25,124 nt of DNA from DASZGI01 sp035938995 (GTDB lineage: Bacteria > Actinomycetota > Actinomycetes > Streptomycetales > Catenulisporaceae), in contig NZ_DASZGI010000092.1 of assembly GCF_035938995.1 (NCBI RefSeq), forward strand, positions 1-25,124, written 5' to 3'. The first letter of the stretch is position 1. Every line of letters begins with the position of its first letter. Made by a program: the position numbers and the translations under genes. Shown in pieces: positions 16,594 through 23,509 of this stretch. Below the pieces are notes generated by a model. It saw only the letters and a program-made list of their open reading frames with translations, had not been told where the DNA came from and did not search any database.

Positions 16594-18149
16594 TGCGCCA
16601 CCATCCGGCGCAGCTCCACACGGTCGAACTTCCCGTTCACCGACCTGGGCAGCTCGGGCAGCACAACGACGCGCTGCGGCTGCATGTAGGTCGGCAATTC
16701 CTGCGCCAGCGACTTCTTCAGCAACCCGGTGTCACAGGGTTCGGATACAACCAGCACGATGTGCTGGCCCAGCCGCTCGTCGCCGACGCCGAGGGCGACC
16801 GCCTCGGCCGCCTGACCGGAGGCGTAGGCCGCCTCCTCGATCTCGGCCGGGCTGACCCGATACCCCGAGGTCTTGATCATTTCGTCCGCGCGGCCGACGA
16901 AGTAGAGGAAGCCGTCCGCGTCCCGGTACACCGCGTCGCCGGACCACACGGCCAGCTCCGGTCGGGCGGCCGGGCCGACGGCGCCGGGGAGCGGGCGGAA
17001 GCGCTCCGCGGTGCGTTCGGGGTCGTTCCAGTACCCCTGCGCCACCAGCGCGCCCCGGTGCACCAGTTCGCCGTGCTCGCCCGGGTCGCAGGGGGTGCCG
17101 TCCGGGCGCACCACCAGGATCTCGGCGTTGGGGATCGCCTTGCCGATCGAGTCCGGGCGGCGGTCCGCTTCGGCGGGATCGAGGTACGTCGAGCGGAACG
17201 CCTCGGTGAGCCCGTACATCAGATAAGGCTTCGCATTCGGAAGCAGTTCCCTGAGCCGCGCGAGCGTGGACGCGGGCATCCGGCCGCCGGTGTTGGCGAA
17301 GTAGCGCAGCCGGCCGGCCGCCTCCTGCGGCCACTCCTGCCCCGCCAACTGGATCCACAGCGGCGGTACGCACGTCAAACCGGTGATCCCGTGCTGCGCG
17401 CACAGGCGCACGATGTCCCGCGGCAGCAGATAGTTCGCCAGGACTACGTGCGCCCCGGCGATCAGCGAGATCGTCAGCTGGCTGAGTCCCGCGTCGAAGC
17501 TGAGCGGGAGCGCGGCGAGGACGGTGTCGTCGGCCGTGTGGCCGAGATACCCCGCCACGCTCTCGGCGCCCGCGATCAGGTTTCGGTGCGAAAGCATCAC
17601 GCCCTTGGGGCCGCCGGTGCTCCCCGAGGTGTAGAGGATCGCGGCGAGGTCGGCGTCGATGACTGCTTCACCGTCGGGCACCGGGTCCGGCGTGCTCCGG
17701 GCGAGCTGGTCCCAGGCTGTTGTGGCGGGCGCGGCCGGGCCGATCAGCACCACGTGCTCGACGGAGGCGGGCAGCGCCGCGCGCACGGTGTCGAGGCGCT
17801 CCGCGGTGGTGATCATCACACGGGCGCCGCAGTCGGCTGCGACATGGGCCAGGTGCCGTGCCTTGAACAGGGGGTTGACCGGTACGAAGATGCCGCCCGC
17901 GGCGGACACCGCCAGGAGCGCGACCACCGTCTCGAGCTGCTTGGGCGCGTAGACCGCCACCCGGTCGCCGCGCCGGACGCCGAGACCGTGCAGGCCGTTC
18001 GCGACGCGGGCCACCTGATCCGCCAGCTGCCGGTAGGTCAGCGTCTCGGACTTGTACGTCACGGCCGGCCGGTCCGGATCGCCGTAGCCGATGAGCCGGT
18101 CTACCCGGGTCACCGGCGGCCTGCGCCCGGCGGCGGCGCCGTCACTCAC
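16590..18149 (-). CDS. AMP-forming acyl/aminoacyl-ACP ligase (exosortase-A-associated ligase family)
   Basis: 519 residues from a GTG at 18149, overlapping the ACP stop by 8 nt. Full ANL adenylate-forming enzyme: P-loop YTSGSTGGPKG at 173-183, YGLTE at 312-316, WSGD near 402, hinge region KTSGYRVSPAEIE at 426-438, and the C-terminal lysine Lys507 in SVNGKFDR. No carrier domain is attached, so the adenylate is presumably passed to the separate ACP encoded just upstream. Stretches such as EAFRSTYLDP and RPDSIGKAIPNAEILVV match what I remember of the ligase family that accompanies exosortase-A decarboxylases (TIGR03098). Expected role: activate a carboxylic or amino acid and load it on the ACP at 18142-18429. 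The specificity is unknown. An acyl-CoA ligase role is a less likely alternative. Confidence 0.94.
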   Translation of the reverse strand: MSDGAAAGRRPPVTRVDRLIGYGDPDRPAVTYKSETLTYRQLADQVARVANGLHGLGVRRGDRVAVYAPKQLETVVALLAVSAAGGIFVPVNPLFKARHLAHVAADCGARVMITTAERLDTVRAALPASVEHVVLIGPAAPATTAWDQLARSTPDPVPDGEAVIDADLAAILYTSGSTGGPKGVMLSHRNLIAGAESVAGYLGHTADDTVLAALPLSFDAGLSQLTISLIAGAHVVLANYLLPRDIVRLCAQHGITGLTCVPPLWIQLAGQEWPQEAAGRLRYFANTGGRMPASTLARLRELLPNAKPYLMYGLTEAFRSTYLDPAEADRRPDSIGKAIPNAEILVVRPDGTPCDPGEHGELVHRGALVAQGYWNDPERTAERFRPLPGAVGPAARPELAVWSGDAVYRDADGFLYFVGRADEMIKTSGYRVSPAEIEEAAYASGQAAEAVALGVGDERLGQHIVLVVSEPCDTGLLKKSLAQELPTYMQPQRVVVLPELPRSVNGKFDRVELRRMVAQ

Positions 18150-18429
18150 CGCCGATCCGTTCCGCGGCGACCAGCCCGGCCACCGTCGTCCACAGGGAGC
18201 CGACCGTCGAGAAGGTCTCCTCGGTCAACAGCTCGTCGGGAAGGTCGAGCTCGTAGTTCTCCTCGAGGTCGACCAGCAGCCGCACCACGCCCATCGAATC
18301 CAGACCGAGCGCGGCCAGGTCGTCCGCCGCCGTAAGGGCGTCGCCACCGGCGTATGGCAGGTGTGGCTTCAGGGTCTCGAGGAACCGGCTGGGGATGGCG
18401 GTGTAGGTGTCAGTGTCGATGTCGCTCAC
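18142..18429 (-). CDS. Discrete acyl carrier protein (partner of the ligase and decarboxylase)
   Basis: 95 residues from GTG at 18429 (VSDIDTDTYT), preceded by AAAGGGACAGCA, a fair ribosome binding site. The frame is open to 18648 but the upstream part is Arg-rich, without ACP character, and covers the promoter region. The phosphopantetheine attachment residue is Ser45 in LGLDSMGVVRLLVDLEE, followed by a helix III region typical of ACPs. It is the first gene of the minus-strand operon, overlapping the ligase by 8 nt, which argues for coupled translation and a dedicated partnership: the ligase loads it, the decarboxylase and possibly the ACAD-like enzyme act on the bound group, and the PKS module accepts it. 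BtrI of butirosin is the closest functional analogy. Confidence 0.93.
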   Translation of the reverse strand: MSDIDTDTYTAIPSRFLETLKPHLPYAGGDALTAADDLAALGLDSMGVVRLLVDLEENYELDLPDELLTEETFSTVGSLWTTVAGLVAAERIGGE

Positions 18430-18702
18430 TGCTGTCCCTTTCGATCGGGGCCGGGTCGCCCGGCGGCGTCCTGTCCGCCGCCCTACCGATTCGGCCACCG
18501 CCGCCTCTCGGCTCGCCATCGCCCCGCTCTCGGTCCCCCGGCCGTCCGCTGCCGCGCCGTCCTGGGCGGACGCGCGTTCAATAGTCGATCGATAGCGTGA
18601 ATGCCGGGGCCGCCGGGCCGACGAGCGTGACTTGATGGCCGGGTGCATCAGGGTGTGGCGTGAGAAGGCGCGATCAGCGCGCGAACCGGACAGTGTGCTC
18701 TT
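18430..18702. promoter_or_regulatory. Divergent promoter region between the ACP operon and the LuxR regulator gene
   Basis: Two transcription units diverge from this gap, so it must hold promoters for both, though none can be fixed by eye. The most AT-rich patch, about 18577-18601, has TTCA and TGAA flanking a perfect TCGATCGA (18585-18592). ATAG occurs on both sides of the centre. This is a candidate operator or core promoter for the minus-strand operon. TTGATG at 18632-18637 is a possible -35 toward the regulator but lacks a convincing -10. Confidence 0.5.
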
Positions 18703-18712
18703 GGGGAGGGAG
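18703..18712 (+). promoter_or_regulatory. Ribosome binding site that fixes the regulator start
   Basis: GGGGAGGGAG with a GGAGG core at 18705-18709, 7 nt before the ATG at 18717. The frame is open upstream to 18660, but only the ATG at 18717 has such a site. Confidence 0.8.
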
Positions 18713-18716
18713 ACCG

Positions 18717-19745
18717 ATGTCGAGCGGTGCTCTGTCGGTCATCGATTGGACGCCCACGGCTTACGGCCACGCCGCAGGAGGCGGTGACGCCACGGAACAT
18801 GTCAGCGACGTCTACCACTACGCGATCCGTATGGGGTCGCTCGCGCCCGACGCGCTCGACGCGGCGGCGCTTGACCTCGGCCTGCCGCCGCGCACGGTCT
18901 TCGCCGCGGTCGCGCAGTTGATCGAGCTGCGCCTGCTGCGCACGGACGGCGGCGCCCTGGTGCCGGTCGACCTGGAGCGGGCGATGTACCGGCAGCGGGA
19001 TCTGGCCGACCGGATGCTCGAGCGGATCGGTGCTTTAGCCGCACAAGGCGCCCGGTCACCAAACGGCGGTGCGGTGGACGTGTTCGAGGGGGTGGCCGAG
19101 ATCCGCGGGCTGCTCAAGCTCGCCGCGGACGTCTGCCGGCACGAGCTGGTGCTGCTCAGGCCCGGCCACGAGGACGAGGCGCTGCTCGACGAGCTGTTCG
19201 ACTCCTGCGACGGCGCGCTCGGCCGCGACGTCGAGTCCCGCATCGTCCTGCCGCACCGCTGCCGGGCCGACTTCGCGGCCCGCGCCCGCGTCAAGCGGCT
19301 GCTGGACGGCGGCGCGCAGATCCGCACGGTCAGCCAGGTCCCGCAGGCCGCCGCGGTGTTCGACCGCGAGCTCGCGGTCATCCTCAGCCTGCCCGCGGAG
19401 GGTGGCCCGGCAGCAGGATTGCCGACCGCCCGCCGGATACGCGATGCGGACGTGGTCGGGTTCCTGGTCGACATGGTGGACCAGCTGTGGGAGGGCGCGG
19501 CGGCGTTCGTGGCGGACGAGCCCGGATACGCTGACGAGGTGGCCGACGACCTCCAGCTAGCGATCGCCCGGCTGATGGCGCAGGGCTACACGGACGAGGT
19601 GGTCGCGCGACGGCTCGGGATGTCGGTGCGCACCTGCCGCCGCCACATCGCGGCGCTGCTGCGCAACCTGGGTTCGGTCAGCCGCTTCCAGGCGGGCGTG
19701 CAGGCGGCGCGGCGCTTGACGGCCCAGGATGTGCAGCATGTGTAA
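18717..19745 (+). CDS. LuxR-family transcriptional regulator with a TTA codon
   Basis: 342 residues. Residues about 40-90 look like an N-terminal winged helix (LPPRTVFAAVAQLIELRLL), as in TrmB-like regulators. A middle domain at about 115-235 (ELVLLRPGHEDEALL to FDRELAVILSLP) resembles the PLD-like sensor part of that group. The C-terminal LuxR/GerE helix-turn-helix at about 280-335 is clear: IARLMAQGYTDEVVARRLGM followed by SVRTCRRHIAALL. No ATPase (LAL) or autoinducer-binding domain is seen. Leu107 is encoded by TTA (19035-19037), the only in-frame TTA I found in the window, which suggests bldA-dependent translation. It diverges from the ACP-ligase operon and is followed by a terminator, so it is probably a monocistronic pathway-specific activator. 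Activator rather than repressor is inference. Confidence 0.93.
   Translation: MSSGALSVIDWTPTAYGHAAGGGDATEHVSDVYHYAIRMGSLAPDALDAAALDLGLPPRTVFAAVAQLIELRLLRTDGGALVPVDLERAMYRQRDLADRMLERIGALAAQGARSPNGGAVDVFEGVAEIRGLLKLAADVCRHELVLLRPGHEDEALLDELFDSCDGALGRDVESRIVLPHRCRADFAARARVKRLLDGGAQIRTVSQVPQAAAVFDRELAVILSLPAEGGPAAGLPTARRIRDADVVGFLVDMVDQLWEGAAAFVADEPGYADEVADDLQLAIARLMAQGYTDEVVARRLGMSVRTCRRHIAALLRNLGSVSRFQAGVQAARRLTAQDVQHV
19035..19037 (+). promoter_or_regulatory. TTA (bldA-type) codon in the regulator gene
   Basis: In-frame TTA at codon 107 (context GCT-TTA-GCC, Ala-Leu-Ala). In Streptomyces the tRNA for this codon (bldA) accumulates late in growth, so pathway regulators carrying it are delayed. 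Checked by reading the frame from the ATG at 18717. Confidence 0.85.
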
Positions 19746-19768
19746 GAGATGCGTGTAAGAGCACGTAG

Positions 19769-19802
19769 CGGCCGGGCGCGGAATTCAGCGCCCGGCCGTT
19801 TT
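19769..19802 (+). terminator. Rho-independent terminator after the LuxR regulator
   Basis: Perfect 11-bp stem, arms 19769-19779 (CGGCCGGGCGC) and 19788-19798, loop GGAATTCA, followed by TTTT at 19799-19802. It lies 23 nt after the regulator stop and 13 nt before the end of the convergent AcpS-like gene, so the stem probably also stops minus-strand transcription, although that side lacks a T tract. Confidence 0.87.
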
Positions 19803-19814
19803 GCGTGAGGGCGT

Positions 19815-20204
19815 TCAGACCGGCGACGCGGGTGCGTGCTGACCCACGGCGACCGCCACCACGAGGTCGGCCTGGTGGGTGAGCGTGACCACGATCTCGG
19901 TCAGCCGGGCCGCCTCCGCGATCTCGCGAGCCCCGCCTGTCAAGCTCACCGACGGGGCTCCCCATGCGTCGCTGGTCACCTCGATGTCGCGCCACCGCAG
20001 CCCCTGGCCGAATCCCCGGCCCAGGACCTTGCAGGTGGCCTCCTTCACACAGAACCGGCCGGCCAGCCGCTCGGCGTAGCGCTCCGGGCCGAGGCCGCGT
20101 GCCTGTTCCAGCTCGGCCGGCGTGAACAGGATCGCGCTGAAGCGGCGGTGCGTGGCGATCCGCGCGAAGCGGGAGATCGACAGCAGGTCGACGCCGATCC
20201 TCAT
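19815..20204 (-). CDS. acpS: AcpS-type 4'-phosphopantetheinyl transferase
   Basis: 129 residues from ATG at 20204, overlapping the MATE gene stop by 4 nt (ATGA). The frame stays open far upstream but that is only the shadow of the transporter gene. GVDLLSISRF at 4-13 holds the Mg-binding Asp6; RFCVKEATCKVLG at 50-62 holds the KEA motif (Lys54, Glu55). Length and both motifs are those of AcpS, not of the larger Sfp type. It transfers phosphopantetheine from CoA to the carrier serine. Its place as last gene of a biosynthetic operon suggests it serves the carriers of this cluster (two discrete ACPs and at least three PKS ACPs). Whether it is a second AcpS beside the housekeeping one cannot be judged from the window. 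Confidence 0.95.
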   Translation of the reverse strand: MRIGVDLLSISRFARIATHRRFSAILFTPAELEQARGLGPERYAERLAGRFCVKEATCKVLGRGFGQGLRWRDIEVTSDAWGAPSVSLTGGAREIAEAARLTEIVVTLTHQADLVVAVAVGQHAPASPV

Positions 20205-21583
20205 GCGCGTGCCTGCACGCGTGGCCGCTGCGCCGCGCGCGCGGCGATGGGCAGGCCGCCGACCAGGCTCGCCGCGGCGGCGATCGCCATGGTCCAGTAC
20301 AGGGCGGAGACGTCGTGCCGGGCGTTGGCGGCGACCCAGCCGACCGCGACGATGACGACGAAGTAGCCGGAGTTCATCGCGACCGCCAGCGGCCCGTGTC
20401 CGACCTGCTCCAGCACCGTCAGCACGGTGAGCATGAGCCCGGTGCAGCCGAAGGTCGGGCCGACGATCGCGACGAAGTGCCGGGCCTCGGCGGCGACCGC
20501 GGGGCTGCCGGACATCAGGTTCGCCAGCGGCCCGCCGAGCAGCACGACGGCGAGCGTCACCGCGGCGTAGCCGACCAGGGCGAGGATCAACCCGCGGCGG
20601 AAGACGGTGCGCGAGTCGGGCAGTCCGCCCGCGCCGAGACTCTGGTTCATCAGCACCGCGACGGCCGAGCCGAGCCCGACCGCGGGCACGATCACGGCGG
20701 TTTGGACGGTGTAGCCGACGTTGAACCCGGCCACCGCCGCCTGGCCGGAGGGGGCCACAATCCGCAGGAGCAGCAGGTTGACCACGGCCAGCACGATCGA
20801 GGAGGCGCCGACCGGCAGCCCGATGGAGGCCAGCACCTTCGGGGTCTGCGGGCGCCACTGGGCGAGGCCGCGCGGATGGATCACTCCGCTGCGCAGCAGC
20901 ACCGCCAGCGCCAGCACGATCTCCGTCGTTCCGGCGACACCTGAGGCCAGCGGCACCGCCATCAGCCCGCCGTGCAGCACCAGCCCGACCACGATGATGA
21001 CGCTGAGAGTGAGCGACACGTAGAGGGCTGTGATGATCGCGGCGACGCCCGTGCGACCCATCCCGCGCAGTACCGCGGAACACAGTTCGCCGAGCATGCC
21101 GAGCACGGCGGCGCCGGTCATGGCGGCCAGGAAGCCCTGGAACTCGCCGCGGCGGTCGGCCGCGATCTGTACCGCGTCGCCGAGCGGGCCGCTCAACGCC
21201 ACCAGTAGGCCGCCGAACACCGCGAACGCCACGATGCCGGCCCGCGCCATGCTGCCCAGGCGCGGGGAGATCTCGTCCCGTTCGCCACGTCCCCAGGACT
21301 GCGCGACGACGACTTGGAGGGTGATGGAGAGCCCCGTGGTCAGCGCCAGGAAGAGGAATGACACCGGGCTGTAGACCGAGCGGACGTACAGCGCGGCGCC
21401 GCCCATCCGGCCGATCAGTCCGGTCGCCACCGCCTGGGACGCGATTCCGGTGGCGGTGGACAGGACCATCGGCAGCGACACGCGGGCGATCCGCCGATAG
21501 GAGAGGTCGAACTCGCGGCGCGCCGGCGGCTCGGGTTCCGGGGCCGACGCGACCCGTGGCTCGTCCAGCATGTCACTGCTCAT
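20201..21583 (-). CDS. MATE-family multidrug/metabolite efflux transporter
   Basis: 460 residues, the usual MATE length. After a roughly 25-residue Pro/Glu/Arg-rich cytoplasmic N terminus there are about twelve hydrophobic segments in two halves. First-half segments include IARVSLPMVLSTATG and SFLFLALTTGLSITLQVVVAQ (with QSWGRGERDE after it); the second half repeats this plan with VLASIGLPVGASSIV and GLGSAVAVLMNQSLGAG. This two-fold plan and the ALTTG/QxxG-type loops indicate MatE (NorM/DinF-like). The ATG at 21583 overlaps the upstream stop by 4 nt; Met5 at 21571 is an alternative start. Probable role: proton- or sodium-driven export of the product, hence self-protection. The export substrate is inferred from its place inside the operon. 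Confidence 0.94.
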   Translation of the reverse strand: MSSDMLDEPRVASAPEPEPPARREFDLSYRRIARVSLPMVLSTATGIASQAVATGLIGRMGGAALYVRSVYSPVSFLFLALTTGLSITLQVVVAQSWGRGERDEISPRLGSMARAGIVAFAVFGGLLVALSGPLGDAVQIAADRRGEFQGFLAAMTGAAVLGMLGELCSAVLRGMGRTGVAAIITALYVSLTLSVIIVVGLVLHGGLMAVPLASGVAGTTEIVLALAVLLRSGVIHPRGLAQWRPQTPKVLASIGLPVGASSIVLAVVNLLLLRIVAPSGQAAVAGFNVGYTVQTAVIVPAVGLGSAVAVLMNQSLGAGGLPDSRTVFRRGLILALVGYAAVTLAVVLLGGPLANLMSGSPAVAAEARHFVAIVGPTFGCTGLMLTVLTVLEQVGHGPLAVAMNSGYFVVIVAVGWVAANARHDVSALYWTMAIAAAASLVGGLPIAARAAQRPRVQARA

Positions 21584-22365
21584 GGGATCACACTTTCCCG
21601 TTCGGCGTTGGCGCTCAACAGCTTCAGGCCCGCGATGTCAGCCGCCTCCATCAGAAGCCAGCCCTCGCGAAGCGTTCCGCGCGTGTGGATCAGTACTCGT
21701 TCGCCGTCCGCGACGCGGTGGTCCGCCAGGGCGTCGCGCAGCGCGATCCAGCCGTCGCAGGGCCGGCGGCCGGAGAACCGGTGCGTCGCGTCGCCGGCGG
21801 CGGGAGCGCCCTCGCCGCAGCCGAGCACGCGCAGCGGCCCGGGACCCCTGCTCACTTGGACGGCGGCCGCCGCCACGCGCGCGCTGGCGGGCGCGGCGAC
21901 CGCGAACAGCGGGTCGTCGCAGATCAGGGCGGTGGCGCCGAATTCCGCCGGGACGGCCCAGGCCAGCAGATCGAACACCAGCGTTCCGCCGAGCTCGTCC
22001 AGATGCGTGATCCCGACGTCCTCGCCGAGCCAGCCCGACTCGTGCACCAGCCGGGCCAGCAGCGCCCCGTGCGGATCGGGCAGCGGGCCCGAGCGCACCA
22101 GGAAGAGCGGCTCGCCCCGGCGTTCCGGGCCGAGTGCGGTCAGCGCCAGAGCGCTGACGTCAGGGGTGCGATCGTCGCGGCTGAGCAGGCTGAGAGTCGC
22201 CAACGGCACGCCCGTCTGCTGCGCGACGCCGCAGGCGAGCCGCCGCAGTTCGTGTCCTTCGTCGAAGAGCGCCGCCGGCCGGTAGTCCGGGTGCTCGCAT
22301 ACGGACACTGCGAGTGCGGTGACGCTGAGCGTGGACGGGGCCGCTGCGGGGGACATCTCAGCCAT
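21580..22365 (-). CDS. Degenerate KAS III (FabH)-like protein lacking the active-site Cys, probable partner subunit
   Basis: 261 residues. I reached this call by hand alignment to the KAS III encoded at 24174-25124. GITHLDELGGTLVFDLLAW (118-136) lines up with GISHVNCVSVLRAVELA, so the nucleophilic Cys position is Gly or Leu. HRFSG and CDGWIALRDAL line up with AHNFG and CDALMALEHA, so the Asn is lost. GERVLIHTRGTLREGWLLMEA matches the last KAS III strand, GDRCALVSLGQGAYFQVIIVE. No counterpart of the His motif (MPHLSN) is visible, and roughly 50 residues are missing in the middle. PqsB, the Cys-less partner of PqsC, is a known precedent of similar size. The gene overlaps the ACAD upstream by 8 nt and MATE by 4 nt. 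The expected role is a structural or chain-length-like subunit. The thiolase-fold call is less certain than the gene itself. Confidence 0.8.
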   Translation of the reverse strand: MAEMSPAAAPSTLSVTALAVSVCEHPDYRPAALFDEGHELRRLACGVAQQTGVPLATLSLLSRDDRTPDVSALALTALGPERRGEPLFLVRSGPLPDPHGALLARLVHESGWLGEDVGITHLDELGGTLVFDLLAWAVPAEFGATALICDDPLFAVAAPASARVAAAAVQVSRGPGPLRVLGCGEGAPAAGDATHRFSGRRPCDGWIALRDALADHRVADGERVLIHTRGTLREGWLLMEAADIAGLKLLSANAERESVIP

Positions 22366-23509
22366 CCGCGTCGCCCGCCTGATAACCCTTGGCCACGTGC
22401 AGGCGCTGGATGTCGCCGGTGCCCTCCATGAACTCGAAGGCGCACACGTCCCGCGTCCACTTCTCCAGGAGGGGATGCTCGAGCAGTCCAGCGGGGCTCA
22501 TCGCGCCCGAAGCCCAGCGCGCGGTCTGCACCGCCATGCGGGTCGCGCCCAGCTTCGCCGCGCAGGACAGATAGCTGTTGTCCGGGTCGCGCATGACTCG
22601 CGCCGCTGCCTCGTACACCAACTCGCGGGCCGCCTCTGCGCGGGCGAGTGCGAGCTGGAGCCCGGGGGCGCTCTTGCGGTGTTCGGCGACGTATTCGGCG
22701 ATCGCCAGCGCCGTGCCGACCGCGAGCGCGGCCACCTGGATGCGCATGTTGTTGAAGGTCTCGATGGCGCCCCAGATGCCGCGGCGGGTCACCGGCAGGT
22801 GCTCGCCGAGCAGCATGTCGCCGCGCACCGGCACGCCGTCGAACCGCAGCGCGCTGAGCGCCGCTCCGCGCAACCCGACCATGTCCAGCCGCTGTCCGTG
22901 CCACGCGTGCGGCGGTTCGACCAGTGCGGGTTCGACGAGCGCGGCCCGGATGGAGAGCGCCGAGCGGCCAGTGCGCGCGAAGACCACGCCGATACCGCCG
23001 CGTGCGCCGTTGCCGATGTAGCGCTTCTCGCCGTGCAGCAGCCAGCCGCCCGCGCCGTCCCGCTCGAGCCGGGTCTCCATCGCGGTCGCGTCGCTGCCCC
23101 GGCCCGGCTCCGTCATCGCGAAGAAGGTCCAGGTCCGGCCGCCGTGCAGCCGGGTGTAGAAGAGCTCGCGCTGCCGCTCGTCGCCGAGCAGGTCCACGAT
23201 CACCCCGGCGAGGGCGGGGGAGGGGCAGGCCAGCAGCGCGCCGGCGTCTCCGCGGGCCAGCTCCAGCGTCCCGACCACGGTCTCCAGGCAGTTGCCCTCG
23301 TCCAGCAGCCGCAGCTGGCGGCCCGGCATCGATTCGCGGTACTTGGCCGGCGTGTTCGAGATGCGGACCATCGCGTACGCCTCGGTGTCGAGGTGCGCCT
23401 GCATGGCGTCCGGATCCGTGTCGATCGCCTGCGCGAGCGCGCGCAACTGCTCGGCCGCCTCGCGGCTCACGTCGCGCACGGCCCGCAGCCGTCCGTCCAG
23501 CTCGATCAT
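22358..23509 (-). CDS. Acyl-CoA dehydrogenase, full-length with catalytic Glu
   Basis: 383 residues from the ATG at 23509 (MIELDGRLRAV), overlapping the upstream stop by 4 nt. The middle domain has FFAMTEPGRGSDATAMETR and EKRYIGNG, the FAD and substrate regions. The C-terminal domain ends in FEFMEGTGDIQRLHVAKGY with Glu362 at the catalytic base position and the EGTxxIQ signature. The N-terminal third is less conserved than in housekeeping ACADs (KYRESMPGRQLRLLDEGN). It sits directly behind a short ACAD C-terminal-domain protein, an arrangement like the heteromeric ACADs of actinobacterial steroid catabolism (FadE28-FadE29, ChsE pairs), so it may work as the active subunit of such a complex. 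Substrate unknown; an acyl-ACP or acyl-CoA made by the neighbouring KAS III is plausible. Confidence 0.93.
   Translation of the reverse strand: MIELDGRLRAVRDVSREAAEQLRALAQAIDTDPDAMQAHLDTEAYAMVRISNTPAKYRESMPGRQLRLLDEGNCLETVVGTLELARGDAGALLACPSPALAGVIVDLLGDERQRELFYTRLHGGRTWTFFAMTEPGRGSDATAMETRLERDGAGGWLLHGEKRYIGNGARGGIGVVFARTGRSALSIRAALVEPALVEPPHAWHGQRLDMVGLRGAALSALRFDGVPVRGDMLLGEHLPVTRRGIWGAIETFNNMRIQVAALAVGTALAIAEYVAEHRKSAPGLQLALARAEAARELVYEAAARVMRDPDNSYLSCAAKLGATRMAVQTARWASGAMSPAGLLEHPLLEKWTRDVCAFEFMEGTGDIQRLHVAKGYQAGDADG

Noticed and set aside
16761..18335. Plus-strand frame of over 500 codons opposite the ligase
   Set aside because: The opposite strand carries a complete adenylate-forming enzyme with its core motifs in order.
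18430..18648. N-terminal extension of the discrete ACP
   Set aside because: The extra residues are Arg/Ala/Ser-rich and unlike any ACP. The GTG at 18429 has a ribosome binding site and gives a normal length.
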